64,000 bases of DNA, taken from contig JASANH010000433.1 of NCBI GenBank assembly GCA_030248295.1, positions 62,001 to 126,000 of the forward strand, read 5' to 3'. The notes under the pieces are model-generated. The model did not search any database and was not told the origin of the DNA. It was given only the letters and a program-made list of their open reading frames with translations. Position 1 is the stretch's first letter, and each line of letters begins with the position of its first letter. The position numbers were made by a program, and so were the translations under genes. Below, one piece after another: positions 49,317 to 62,000 of the stretch. The stretch is from Mesodorylaimus sp. YZB2_4. Lineage: Eukaryota; Nematoda; Enoplea; Dorylaimida; Dorylaimidae.

Positions 49317-50978
49317 CTGTATGATGACAGTTCTTGCTATGCAATCGCATAATCACATGGGTAATGGCCTGATCAGTCTTATTGAGGTCTCGTAGTTGCT
49401 GCCGATAAAACACGCGTACCTTGGTTTCTTCCGACTTCCATCAGTTTACCACAGATCCAGTCGTTCATATAACTTGGCTGTGTGCCCATTGATCGACGAG
49501 TCAGTCAGACTATGTACATTGTACACCATAAAATTAAGCACAGTACTTGCAAGCTTCTCTGTTATCCACTCGCAATATCACGGATTAAAGAAGTGTTAAA
49601 GAGCTACTTTTGCAATTGCCCATGCCTCTATCAGTGAAGGGGCTCGTCTGGCAATCGATCTTCCGCCATGAGCCAGGAACTTGTAACGTCACCTGTAAGC
49701 CATCGACTATGTAGGTCAGAAGACTTGGTAGTCTTCTCAGGGTTATGGCGAGGTGCAAAAGCTGCAAGGTCAATCCCTCCCTAGACGTATTACGGGTGCT
49801 TAGGGGCCGACCATGGCCACCCGTCGTGATGTTGGTCATCTCGGCCCCTCTGCGGGTTCAAGCCTGCCGGCGGGCGAGGGGAGTGAAGTAGGTAGGGGCT
49901 CGTCTGGCAATATCTCTCCTGCATGGACCCAGCATCTGGGTTCGTCACCCGTCCGTCAAGGTGACGTTTCAGCCACGGGCTATAGACTTATTAGTTAGCT
50001 CCTCAGGGTCTTTGGTGAGGTTGCTTTCCCAAACTTTCGAACCCAAGTTAATATCACCTTATCATCTCGTCTGATCACTGAGCCACTCGCCGCACCACCA
50101 ATCCATCCATACGATCCACTGATCAATCGATCATCAGGGATGATGGTGATCGGTATTCGCCTGCAGATCATCTCATTTTGCTCATGGGTGGTATGATCAA
50201 TATGCCTTACTTACCTGCCGCATGTGTTCAAAATTTTGCCTCTTCACCTAAATACTCTCAGTGTACGGCTATAGCAGCCAAACTGTAATAATTGTTTCGA
50301 CTTTTATGGCTACCTGCCTGCGGGTACCTACTCTAGCCTCTAGCCTCAGCCTCTCACCACAATCGCAATAATCTCAACTCCTCCAGGTCTTCTACAGGGC
50401 AGATGCACACCTGAAACACAGCCCTGTCTTCCCAGTCACCCACATCAGTTACACTTTATCCCAATCCGTCATTATACAACTTAAAATCGAGCAAGCCATT
50501 TGGAGTTAGCCACACAAGCTGTTCACCATCAGCCGATCGATTCATATCACCGATATGTAAAAGCGGAAACGAAAATTCCAGCATAGTATGCTACAAGTAC
50601 AAATGAATATAATTCCCGTATGTCCCTCAAACACTAGACACAGACCCCTCATCAACAAAATACACGATAATCCAAACACAGGCAGCACCTCTGCGCCAAG
50701 GCGCTAGGTAGCAATTTCTCAAATGCTCAAAATTACTATTTCACACGTGCACTTCATCAGAATATGCCACTGACCCTTGCACAAGAACGCCCCCAAAAGC
50801 GAAAAAATCAAAGTAACAAGCCATTCATTTCACAATTTCCAGCTACCCCCATATACAAGTAAAAATTGGAAATATAGAAAAAAGCAATGGACAGATTCGT
50901 GACTGGGTTCGCCTGCTTTGGATGCAAACAAAACAATAAAATGTTAATTCTCGATTCCCTTCCCCTGTACATCAATCA
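49317..50978. other. Intergenic with a degenerate tandem duplication
   Basis: This region contains the 3' side of the PPxY gene and of MFSD14 (convergent). The 256-bp-spaced repeat listed next lies in it. From 50.1 to 50.95 kb the sequence is CA-rich with no exon visible. Confidence 0.5.
49639..50030. repeat. Degenerate direct repeat, period about 256 bp
   Basis: GGGGCTCGTCTGGCAAT is identical at 49639-49655 and 49895-49911. After it both units share weaker blocks in the same order: CTCC/ATG..CCAG, GTCACC.GT, CTAT and CTCAGGGT..T...GAGGT. This looks like two diverged copies of an unnamed repeat lying side by side. Confidence 0.6.
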
Positions 50979-53900
50979 TCATACCGAACCGCTCAGCCTA
51001 TGTTCAACTATGAGCCCAGAACCAGTCCGACCCAGTCCTACCGTCAATTCGCGGGGTTGACTGTCGACCGTCGCTGTTCGCCTAAACGACGAAGCACCAG
51101 CCGCCATAGACGTCGTATCCATCGTCGAATCATCGCTATCCATTTCTTTGCCTGTATTCAAACCCGTGCCTCCGATCAGCGGAGCGAATGCGCCCTGAAG
51201 CGAAGCACGCGTCGACGAGCCCGCACCGCGACGATGACATTTTTGGTGAACGCCCATCGACGGCAGCCATGTCAATACGAACATGGCTAGCGCTACCAGA
51301 CACGCTCCGAACACGAACGGAGGACCTGGTATGAATTTTTGCTAAAAATAAAATGACCCATTCAGTAAAGCGACCGTAACGCATATCACGCAGACCGAAG
51401 CACCTTTATCATCCTACCAACTTTACTCCTCTAGCCAAAACGTATAAGCAAGATGTTACGGAGGAGATATATTTTACATACTCCTCAAATTTAAATTTTC
51501 CAAAACAACTGCCCCGATAAAACATCTGCTCCCCGTTTTTACAGTAACGGTACCTGCTAGCCATAATTCACTCCTTTTCTCTGGATCTATTATCCTGGGC
51601 CGAGGCTAGGCTGGGTAAAGCACGCATACCCCTACATGGATGGGCTCAAAATAAGCGAGTGCATTATTGCTAACAGATGCCATTATCGTAAATCTATTGT
51701 GGAAAATACAAAAATGTTTTGGTAAAAACTACAGGAAAATTTGCATATATGCAAATTTCGCCTTCAACATCCGGCCCTTGCCCACAAGTGACTTACTTGC
51801 AACGCTAGCCACTGGATATCGGCTTGAGGAAAAGCAGGTTGAAAGCCAGCCACGTTTGTTCCATTCAATATTGGTTTGGGGGCCACTGCATACGGCGGCG
51901 TCATTGCTGTGCGATGGGCGAAAGGAGGTCGGATTGATTCATCTTGCGAATTCAAATCGACATTGAATAAGTAGAAAATGAATCCGAATAAAGCCGGCCC
52001 CAATCCTTGACATAAACCGCGAATTCCCGTCACCATACCTTGTACAGTTCCTGAAACAAACCATTTCCATTAAAGATATTCCGGCTGGAGCCCCATAGTA
52101 CGTAAGAACACTGACACCACCCTAGCCTGCTTACCTTGTTTATCACCATCGCTATTTATTGATAAGAACGAGCTGACGGATGGATACGTAATCTGCGACA
52201 GCGCTACGAATATGCCAGCAGACCAAATCATCCTTAAACAAAAGATGAATACTTGAATCTGCATCGAATGACGTTTTACTCACGCCCACTTATACCCGTA
52301 AGCGCTCCTGATAAGAACATAATAATCGCTCTTATCTTACCAAGATTGCGATCCAAAACCGTACCAAAGCAATTGAGCGAATTGAAAGATCAACCCCAAC
52401 ATAATCGTATGTTTCGGCCCGAACGTTCGTTGAAGTAGCAATAGAACGCCTGTTTGAGCGATCACGGACAATATCCCAACTATCCCAATAAATCCCGCTA
52501 CGGCTTCGGGCGAAAATCCTACCACTAGTTTCAGATAGACGAAGAAACATGAGAATTGACCAGCTTCTGGTAAATAGGTCAAAAATACCACAACGCATAA
52601 CAACATAACCGTGAAATCCTCGCCGACTAATCTGAGGGACTAAAAAACGCGAATTCATTCAATTACAACCTTAAAGAATCAATAAAATACAACTTACTGC
52701 AAAAGGATCCGCAGTTTCCCAAGTCACTCGATCCCAGGAATGTCTTAATTTTGCTGGCAAACTTTCAGGTACAGCGACTAGAATGAAGAATACATCCAAC
52801 GCCGCTACGGCCGTCGCCAAGGCTACCACAGCCTCATCGTTCCAATTCTCGCTCATATACGCACCCAAAGCCGGCGAGGTAACCAAACTCGCTCCGAAAG
52901 TGGCCGATACCAAACCTAAATGAAAGTCATGATCTGTTCTTGTATCTTTTTCTCCGCGCATTTTGCCCAATTTGCAAGGTACGCCCAATTCGCATAACTC
53001 TACATCCGCACGCGCATTTGAAAGTAGAATCTTACCGTAGGCAGCATTTCGTTCATCGTTGTCCGTAATATCCGCGACATAGGCCAATACGACAGAGAAC
53101 GTTACAGCGAATACGCCGGAGATAGAAAATAAAGCGAAATACCACCTAAAATAGGAACAAAAGCCGTTATATTTGAACAACTGCAACTAACGAACCATTA
53201 CTAGCTCTTGAACGGAAGCCATTCTTTCATTCACCACTGCCACACGCACAGACACACTCGATAGTAAAAACTTACCACGGGCTAATTTTTAGCAGAGGAA
53301 TCGGCATACATGTCACGAAGACAGTGAGCAAGAGAAAGAATTTCCGACCCCATATATCCGACAACGCACCGACTAAGGGCGCACTTAGAAACGAGAGTAG
53401 ACCCTAGAAGAAAAACACGTTTTTTCGTTCCTTTTGGCCAAGCACATTCTATGTATTTCTGATCTTCGCACATACGGTGCAGATGTCTCCATCGTCATGT
53501 GCAATGCGCCATGCATTCGAAATGACACTCTACTTGCGTTAAGGTTTACCAAACAACTTACTTTAACGCCTAGGATCAAGCCATTCATCAAAAATTTGTT
53601 GCTTGGAAACGTTTCTGCCAATACCTTGAAAGTAAAAAGCTAGTTTTTTTAAGACATGAGATAAAACAAAAACGCTTACGTTTATGATGGGTACAGTGAG
53701 CAAGCCCCATGAGAAAAATTCCAAAAATATGATGATCAGCGCGTGGAATATGCTTGGATCTCCAACGCCGCTACTCTAAAAACCAAGAGACCTTTCGATT
53801 AAAAAAAAACGAAGTCAGTGCTACCTACTGCACAGACAAATGCCTTGGCACTAACAGCGCCTCTTCTTAAGATAAACCTCACGGAGTGCCGTGACAGAAA

Positions 53901-54640
53901 AGCACCTCACGCGCTACATTTTTCAATTTTATCGAGTTGAACAAGTGAGTATAGCCCAAGGAAATGCATCTTCAACCTCCTACCACCTTCTTCAGAAACA
54001 CGATCCCGGTTCTTAATACGCGCTATGTCCAAAACTAGATTAGGATTCCCAAAAACATGGGTGCTTTTCGGTTCAATAAGAACATATGTCAAATGCAGAC
54101 GCGGCGAAAAAATGAACTGGGATAGGTTCAAAACAGTGGGGTTTGATTTAGTGATCATAAAATTCGCGTTGCGGCTAATTTAATCAGTCAAGCGGACGGT
54201 CAAATCGATTTGTATCCTTTGAAAAGAAGTCACGTTATGAAACCTACGTAAATTTTCCGTAGAGCGGTCGACAACCTATAGGCCTACAGCATGATAACAT
54301 TACAGGATTACTGTACAGTTCCCAAAGCGCATTAGACTATTAATTAATGTAGTCCGCACTGAATAACTAAACCAGGCATATACATGTGCACATTACACTC
54401 GATAATTTTCTCGATGCTCAGGAAAGGAATCAAATACCCTATCGGGAAACGGCACTAAACTTGGGGCTGCTCAAGTTCTCATGATCTAATTTAAGTGCAT
54501 ATATGTATAGTTTACGTACGAATAAGGAGTTACAGTACTATGGCGAGGCATAAATAACTTACCGTGCCTCCATCACGAACGGCACTACTCCGACGGGAGA
54601 ATATAATACTGAACAATTTCTTCTTCGTCCGCGCTGCCAT
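50979..54640 (-). CDS. MFSD14/HIAT1-family major facilitator transporter
   Basis: This is a 12-span Golgi/membrane major-facilitator protein of the MFSD14 (hippocampus-abundant transcript) family; substrate unknown. Ten exons on the minus strand keep phase: 54640-54563, 53775-53680, 53624-53562, 53403-53276, 53145-53036, 52915-52698, 52639-52341, 52232-52135, 52050-51797 and 51341-50979, for 568 residues. Family hallmarks are SIFHALIIIFLEFFSWGL, PSNKFLMNGLILGVK, the MFS signature GALSDIWGRKFFLLLTV, FAVTFSVVLAYVADIT, VPESLPAKLR, LTYLPEAGQFSCFFVYL, GMVTGIRGLCQGLGPALFGF and KFIPGPPFVFGACL. The start MAARTKKKLFSIIFSRRSSA resembles the basic start of vertebrate HIAT1. The C-terminal tail is longer and Ser/Thr/Gly-rich. 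The intron between exons 5 and 6 is stop-free and 120 bp. Confidence 0.95.
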
Positions 54641-55086
54641 ACACCGTTTTCGGATCAATGAATCTCAGACGAATCAAATAGCCAAGAATTAAAAAAGAAC
54701 TACAAAGACCCCTTTCACTCGAAATGACACAGTTTCGTCTGGCTGGAAACTGGAAAATGAGACACATGGCTGGTCCCCTGCCCTGTGCAACAACGGTCAA
54801 GGGTCAGAATCAGGTTCAGTCGAATAAAAAATTCGTTGTTAAGGGGAACAAGCTTTGTAAATTGAAAAAAACAAATTCATTTGTGCACTTAAAGTTTTAA
54901 TTTTACTTCGTTAGCGAGATAAAAGAAAAAAAGATGGCTCCCTTTGTTACTTGATCTCTAACTATATTTTACCCCTGTCGTGTGCGTGGCTAGGTCAACG
55001 TGTCCTTATAAGGGCATTCCACAGTTTTGCAGAAACGCGAAAAGTTAAGGTTTATTCACTTCAAAACTTTTCTGAAGATCGGGAAG
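54641..55086. promoter_or_regulatory. Divergent promoter region between MFSD14 and glucosidase II beta
   Basis: Only 446 bp separates the two start codons, which point away from each other. The stretch must hold both promoters and 5' untranslated regions. A bidirectional promoter is likely, but I see no TATA box or other element that I would assign. Confidence 0.5.
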
Positions 55087-58000
55087 ATGTTTTCGGAAGT
55101 GTGCATTCTTGTTATTGGAATATCATTGGCAAGCGGCAGTGATATCAACGTCGATTTACCATTGGGAGTCCCGTTGAGTCGTAAGTTCACTTACGATTAG
55201 GCCTACAGTACATAAAACCCGTGTACCAACCAGGCCACTTCAACATTATTTTCAGGTAAAGCATTGTATGATAGCAGGAAAGACTTCACATGTCTTGATG
55301 GCAGCGCCAAGATTCCGTTCTCTCAAGTAAACGATGACTATTGCGACTGCAAGGACGGATCAGACGAACCCGGTACCTCGGCTTGTCCAACTGGCACTTT
55401 CACTTGTCGAAACTTGGGCCATAAACCAATCGACATACCATCATCTCGAGTGAATGATCAGATCTGTGGTACGTGCTGCGTTTTTTTGGGTGTGGAGCCT
55501 CAGTAATCTGACAGTAGCGATAGTTCCCCCATTACAGTTCTCAACGGGACGGCACTCCGTGATGCAGTAGTTTTTTGGGGGCGTAAGCTCGTTTTGCCTA
55601 GAGTCGGACGGCACGGCAGTCAAACCTTCTAATCTTAAGCATGACTGTGGCACACGCAGCGGCGTCCCTCTGGAGTTACTAGGATCGCCTCCACCCGAGG
55701 GTATCCTGGACTCGACACACCGACTCCCTCGAACGATGGCGGGCGGGCTTCGAACCCTGTCGTGTCCGACAGCCGAGTCTTCTCGTTTGGCTTCCGTCTC
55801 TCCACTCGTAGCGAGTCACCCACGGACTGGCCTGCAAGGTCAGCGAGGGTTTATGGCTCGCAAACCGACCTCCATCACAGGGGATCGAACCCGCGACGAG
55901 TCCAGTCACTCTCGCTCCCAAGCAATACGGAGAGACGAATGCCGAACCGCTGTACCACCGCGGTCCCCCCCCCCCCCCATCCCGTTATGCATTAGTGCAC
56001 TGCTGGATAGTACATTATTCGCATCGTATGGTCAGTCTCTTTTCAGATTGTTGTGATGGCAGTGATGAATGGGCCGGTTACATTCGTTGTCCAAATATAT
56101 GCGAAGAAATCGGAAAGAAAGCAAGGGAAGAAGAGGAGAAACGAATCGCCATGATGAAAGAAGGATATCAGAAACGTCAAGAATTGGCTAAAGAAGGAAA
56201 GAAATTGAAGGAAGAGAAACTTGTAAGTCTATTTTTTTATTGTTGTAATAAATTTGAATGGAATTTTTAATTTTAGAAAAAAATTGACGAGTTAAAAGCG
56301 CAGCAGAAAGAATTAGAACCAAAGAAAATCGAATTAGACAGTAAAAGAGTGTCGTCTTTTTCTTCCAGAAATAACCCTTGTTTCTGATTTTTAGTGTCGA
56401 AACAAGATATCGAAAAGAAAGAACGTGAAGCTAAAGATGCTCACCAGGCCAAATGGAGAGGTAAGACTAAAAATTTTTGCTCCTTTACGTACTTTATTGT
56501 ACTTGCATATTCTCTTATTTCAGCGGAATTGGAAGCCAAGAAAGCCGCATCCGATCGGTTTAAAGCCGAAGCCGCATTTGAAGATTTGGATACGAATAAG
56601 GACCAAAAGTAGCACAGTGTATTTTATTTACAACAAAAAATGATAATCAAAAATTTTTTTAGAGTTTCATTGGACGAAATCGTAGCGCGGGTAGAATTCG
56701 ATAAAGATCTTGATGGGAAAGTAACTCACGAAGAAGCGGCGGTGAGTCTTGAGCAAATATTTTATGCAATGCAATCTCATAAAAATACATTATCTAGGAA
56801 CACTTGGATGGAAAACCGTCAGTGGAATTTGATCCATTCGTTAATGAAATCTGGAGCAAAATTTCTCATTTGTACAAGCCCCCGGCTCCGCCACCGGTAT
56901 GTAATTGGTTGTTGATTGGATTAGGGCCGTGACATTTCTGCCATTCATTAGGATGCAGAAACACAAACAGACTCCGCACCCTCATCGCCTCCTGCACCAG
57001 CACTGAAGGTCAACGAGGAGTCGATACCCGGAGAGGATGAAGTACATAAGGATTTGTATTCTGGTTTTGCATCGTATTTGTGGGTGTGCCTGTCTTTGCT
57101 GTCCTTTTCGCTATGCTATTATATTTGGAGGAGACCTAGGTGGTGTATAATGCGAGTGCGTATGTGCATAAGCAAAGTGAGTTCTGTGATGTGCAGGAGT
57201 AGGTCTGCGGTTGCGGTGTGAATAGTGACTGTAAATAGTTCTCTCGTGGGGTCAGCCTTGGAATGAGGTTGTGTCTCTATCCAGCAAATATTAGTTATAT
57301 TTTAGGAGGATGTGAAAGAAGATGAAGTGCAAGATTTTGATATTGAAAAGTATGCGAAAGATAGTAAGAAATCGGGATTACCACCGGTCCCGTCAGAGGA
57401 AGAGAAAATGCCTGATTACGATGAAGAGACGAAGAAACTTATAGAACGTAAGCGAAAATTGTGGGTTCTTGTTGCTTGAGATCATATATTTTTAGTTTTT
57501 AGAGGCGGACGAAGCTAGAAGACAGTTTAATGAAGTTGATGGAAAGGTTCGGGACGCCGAAGAAGAAATCAGGTAAGCAGGAAAGTAATCAAGACTTCAG
57601 TCGATAGGGGTTTTATAGGTGTGGCTAGGCTTGCATCATTTCCAAAGCACTGAAAATGAGGAATCGTATTTTCTGTCCGCTGTAAAACAGCATGGAGGGC
57701 ATGAAATCGAAATAAGAGAGAGCCCAAACAACAAAATGATAAACTAACTATGGTTTTTACTCGGAAGTCCACGTCGAATATTCCCCATGCTAAAGATGAA
57801 ACTTGCGGTTCAGGCTTGCTGTTTCTTGCACGGCTGAGATCGATTTTTTAAAACGTATTCTGGGTCTGAGGGATCTCTAGAGCTTTTTGAAAATAAATAA
57901 AAGATTTTATTGCTCAAAATTTCTCAAAAACTGGTAAAAAAATGTACTGGCATACATCTGAAAATCAAATATCTCCCCTCCCCCGTCCGGACCCTGATTG

Positions 58001-59080
58001 AAATTTTATGTCCCTCCTTCCCGTTGCATCACATCACTAAAGGGAACAGTGGCTTTGTTGATTTGCATCAGAAAAGTGCAGGGTGTAGGGCTGATTGTAA
58101 GTTCAACACTACCCTTCGAGATGGGGTTAAGGGAAAAATGACTGGTTTGAAAAATGGCCATGATTAGTCGTACATAGGCTCATAGATTTTGACTAAAAAT
58201 GATATGAGGACAGTTCGCAAAATTCAAGTCTTGATCCTGATTGAAATCCCCTTCAAGAAACCGAATCCTTGGGATTTAAGTTGGAACAAAAATACTTGAA
58301 AATGAGCATAGTGCTTCATTAGTTCCTTGCTATTAAAAAGGTTTTTGATTAATACTTATTTTTCATATCGGCTGCTTGGGGGCTGGAATCAAATCTATGA
58401 CCTTACCGTGTATGACTATTCATTTTAGGAAACTGGAGGAGTATTCGAAATTGGATTTCGGGCCGGAGGACGAATACGCTCCGTTGTATCATCAATGTTT
58501 CGAATACACGGAACGTCAATATACTTATAAGTTGTGCCTGTTCGATAAAACATCACAAAGAAGTAAAGACGGTGGTGGCGATACGAACTTGGGGTAAGCT
58601 GTGTGGATCCTACGTAGTGTCTGAAGTAGAGTGGGCGTAAAAAATGTGGGAGTGTGCTGTACATTTTAGTGCAGAGTGTGCTGTACATTTTAGTGCAGAA
58701 TTTAGTCGCTAATTTTTCATAAAACTAGGGAATTAAAGCTAGCTAGGATTGTCTTTTCAGACGTTTTGACTCTTGGTCGGGGCCAGAGCAAAATAAGTAT
58801 TCGAAGCAATCTTATAAGAATGGTTTGTCTTGTTGGAATGGACCAGAAAGATCAACAGAAGTAAGGCATAGCTGTACATTGATTTTGATGGCCGAACCAG
58901 TCGGCTCAGCATGGCCATGGTGTCGCGACTTTTGTTTTGTAGGTTCGATTGTCGTGCGGTTCAGAAAACAAGTTGACTGCTGCGAGTGAACCTGGCCGAT
59001 GCGAGTACCAATTTGAGTTCACCACACCAGCCGCTTGCACGGAAGCAGCGCAACACGGACATCCAGAACACGAGCTGTGA
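55087..59080 (+). CDS. Glucosidase II subunit beta (PRKCSH-like)
   Basis: This ER-lumen subunit tethers and guides glucosidase II as it trims the two inner glucoses of N-glycans. Fourteen exons keep phase: 55087-55180, 55256-55468, 56047-56222, 56277-56340, 56395-56460, 56524-56608, 56663-56741, 56798-56896, 56952-57041, 57306-57447, 57503-57572, 58429-58593, 58761-58860 and 58943-59080, for 526 residues. Domains in order: signal peptide ([17 protein letters not shown]); two LDLa repeats ([17 protein letters not shown] and [11 protein letters not shown]); a Lys/Glu coiled coil; two EF-hand loops (DTNKDQKVSLDE and [12 protein letters not shown]); an acidic linker; a second coiled coil; and an MRH mannose-binding domain ([54 protein letters not shown]). 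The end EHEL is an ER-retrieval signal of KDEL type. It matches the vertebrate subunit in full layout. Confidence 0.96.
55655..55977 (-). repeat. tRNA-derived SINE, family B, copy 2 (in an intron)
   Basis: The element sits in glucosidase II beta intron 2 (55469-56046), opposite to the gene. Read on the minus strand, the head has an A-box-like GTGGTACAGCGGTTCGGCAT and a B box (CGCGGGTTCGATCCCC). The body (GTCGGTTTGCGAGCCATAAA, then CCCTCGCTGACCTTGCAGG) and GAGAGACGGAAGCCAAACGA correspond to copy 1 at 20467-20800. A C12-type tract on the plus strand touches its 5' end. A second TTCGAACCC-like site lies near 55750. Confidence 0.78.
57042..57221 (+). CDS. Glucosidase II beta, possible retained-intron tail with a membrane segment
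   Basis: After exon 9 the donor is weak (GAA|GTACAT). If it is not used, the frame stays open for 59 residues to TGA at 57219-57221. The added part contains a strong hydrophobic run, [18 protein letters not shown], followed by RRPRW and a basic end. Such a form would lose the second coiled coil, the MRH domain and EHEL, and could be membrane-anchored. Open frame and hydrophobicity are seen; use as an isoform is inference. Confidence 0.35.
   Translation, partial: VHKDLYSGFASYLWVCLSLLSFSLCYYIWRRPRWCIMRVRMCISKVSSVMCRSRSAVAV
57573..58428 (+). other. Glucosidase II beta intron 11
   Basis: This 856-bp intron is much longer than its neighbours (mostly 50-260 bp). It has a short block near 58025 (GCATCACATCACTAAA) that resembles the SINE-A tail side. 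It contains no exon that I can see. Confidence 0.5.
58651..58698. repeat. Perfect 24-bp tandem duplication in intron 12
   Basis: The 24-base unit starting AGTGTGCTGTACATTTTAGT is present twice without a gap, in the glucosidase II beta intron that ends at 58760. Each unit contains TTTTAG, an acceptor-like string, but no coding follows it. Confidence 0.85.
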
Positions 59081-62000
59081 TGCGATAAACAGAAAAAGTC
59101 GAGATTTTCCCGTAGTTCAATGCGTTGGTGTCTTTTCTAAGTTTGCATCATTTCTAGTAGTCACCCTGGTTGTCTGCGTGTGGTCGATTTAATCTTGCAG
59201 GTGTTATTGAATTGAATGGAAAAGATATAGACGACATTTATTGGGCCAGGGTAATGTACAAGGAAGTATCGTATTACTCGCTCGTCTCACGTCGATTCCC
59301 GGAGGCCACATTTGGTCCCCTGTAATTCATCAGATGGGCCTGTCGCTTCCTCTTTTCCCCACGTACCTCCATCTCCTCTTGCACGAGTCTGATCGGTGGC
59401 ACAGTTGGACATTTGGCGCCATGTGTGATTTGGGAGCAAGGAAAGTGACACAATTAAGGGTGAAATTAAAACGAGCCAGCACGAGGTCAGGTTTTTATTG
59501 ACTCGTGTAGAGACTATGTTGGCGGAGCATGGAATCGGTCGATCAGAAAAGCAAACGAGAACTGGCACTGGTCGATCGTAAAATGTGATAGATTAGGGCA
59601 GGCCTACCTTCTTGCGAACATGTTTGGTGCAACCGGTAAGATTGGTGGACGCACAAAGGGAGAGAAGGAGAATGGATTGGCCTCATTCTTTAGCATCCAA
59701 TAGCACACGAACTGAGTCCTGTATTGATTTCGGGTCAGAGGCTAGAAACGGTGCCGCCGAGGTCGGTCGGTAGCCACAAGGAAAGAGCGGAAAGCTGCTG
59801 CATTGACACGGAGAGGTCTCATAAAAGATGAGAAATTACTTTTTCATATTCTCGTTTTTTCTGCCCAGGTAAGCAAGACATTTTGTCCTTCACCATTACA
59901 CTAGCCAATCCCTGTGGACTCGCTTTTTGACAGCAACTATCATCAATTTCTATTCGAGTATGTGGCTGACATATTGGCCATGTATAAATTATGTGCATTC
60001 TATAGGCACACATGAGAGCAGCCCATCAAGGCCTCTTTAACTCGATTATCTTTTCCATATTCTTTGGCAAACTAATTGTGTACTCGCCACATGTCGCATG
60101 GTCTCTCGAGATAGCTCTCGGCGGAGGCTCTCCATGATAAGATGGACAAGAGGAGGCGCCCCCAGGGAAGTCTGGAATTCGGCTAATGCTCAAGCACAGT
60201 CGACCTACAAATCGAAACTGCTTTTCGAAGAACCCGAGGGCTTTCAAATTCGTGTCTGTCTGACGAGTCAATGCTAAAGTTTGACCTGAGATTTTATGAT
60301 GTTGACATTTGTCAGAAAGGACAGGCGGCGTGTCGTGTAGAAGTACAACTGATGGATAATCCTAAAGAGAAGTTCTAACATTTGCGCACAAACTTTTGTT
60401 TGTCCCGAACGAGTGTTCGTTTTAAACTGGCCCATGTAGATGAGGATTCGGTGGAGGGGCGAGTATTGGCCTATATCGATCCTTGCTCTTATCTTGGACG
60501 ACATTATTCTAAACTGTAAAGTAAAGCGCCCTTTGGCGTGTCAAAATCTTGTCGGCTTTTCCTCTCGTGGGCATTCGGATGGATTGTTCAAGAGGGAGCC
60601 GAAGCCGATGGTCTTCGGATGCCGGCTCTTGGCGCAGCGTGTGGATCAAAATTGGGCACTTTTCTTTTTTTTATTGGCTCTTTTATACATCTCGATTTTG
60701 ACTCGTTGCCTGGTAGCTGGCAGCCAGATAGTTGCTTTTGCACAGGGCAAAGCTGAGGATGTTTTTATCTTATCACACAAATGAGCATCAGCTCCAGCGA
60801 TTGGTTGTGGCTGGTGGAAGTTGCCAGAGTCGATGTGTCGGGTATAAATCTTTGGTCCTAGTTGGAGAGGGGAGGGGTTGCAGTCTGGGCCCGTTAAGCG
60901 CATATAATCTGCCGCCTACGTGTTGGCCATATTGGCTAGCCCCGATTCATTTCATTGGCGAGTGAGGGGGAGACTGGCACCGTCCGTGAAAGGACACTTT
61001 CCGGAGCTGTCGATATGCTGGTAGAGGTAGCGGATGAGCGCAATTTGTGAGCACTTGGAAGCAGCGTCTTGGAGGGGAAATGTTATGCTCGCCTCGAATC
61101 AGGCCTTCTGGGCGGGGAAACTTAGCGCGGTCTGTAATTGACTTGAGCTCATTTTCGCTGCCCATGGCGGCTACTTCGTACGCCGCCCAATTAGGGCTGT
61201 CCGAGTTGAATGCTATAAGCGGCTACATGACATTTTTCATTGGGAAATGAGTCGGACCTAGTTGTATTGAAATCGAAGCCTGACTAAACTGGTCTTGTGT
61301 ACCTCGCCTCTTCGACCGAGTGCCACTCGAACTGGCTGCGGGTCGAACTATAACACTCACAAACGGGTCTGATTTTTATGATTATCGATTCCAACAAGTC
61401 TCCCGCCTCCAGCCGCCTCGACACCCCTGTTGCCGCCGAGCCTGCTCCAAAAAGCAATCGGACTTTCATTCGACTAATTCGGTGCCCGGATGCAGTCGGC
61501 CTAGAAGGGGCTAGTAGTTTCCTAATTCCATCCTTGTTCCTCCGCCGCTCGCCTTCCAATTAGCCGCCTTCTCACAAACACTTTAACTTTTTTCTACGAG
61601 CAGTTAAGTTTCTAGGTTGTGGAATGTGGGTCTCAGCAGCCACTGCATTTTTATTTGACCCAGTTTTTATCCTTCATGCTTCTTCTTACAGACATGCCTC
61701 ACATTATCGCATATGACATTTACTACCATCGCCCATTGTCCCTGATGTCGTTCTCGGAACTGTGTTGCCCGAACTGTGTAATCCGACTTTTACAAATTAG
61801 TATTTTCAAGGCGACTCCCTCGTCACGAAGTCAGGACACCTGCTGCCCACTCTTCCTCTAATTACCCTTGTCAAAATCGCGCTCTAACAAAGGACTCACG
61901 CTGCCTTCTAGGGTGCCCTCGTTTCGTATTCTTGCAGCATATCTTACGAGTTGGAGCTTTTAGTCGTCGAGGACTCGAGGTTGGCTAGGTGGGCGGGGAG

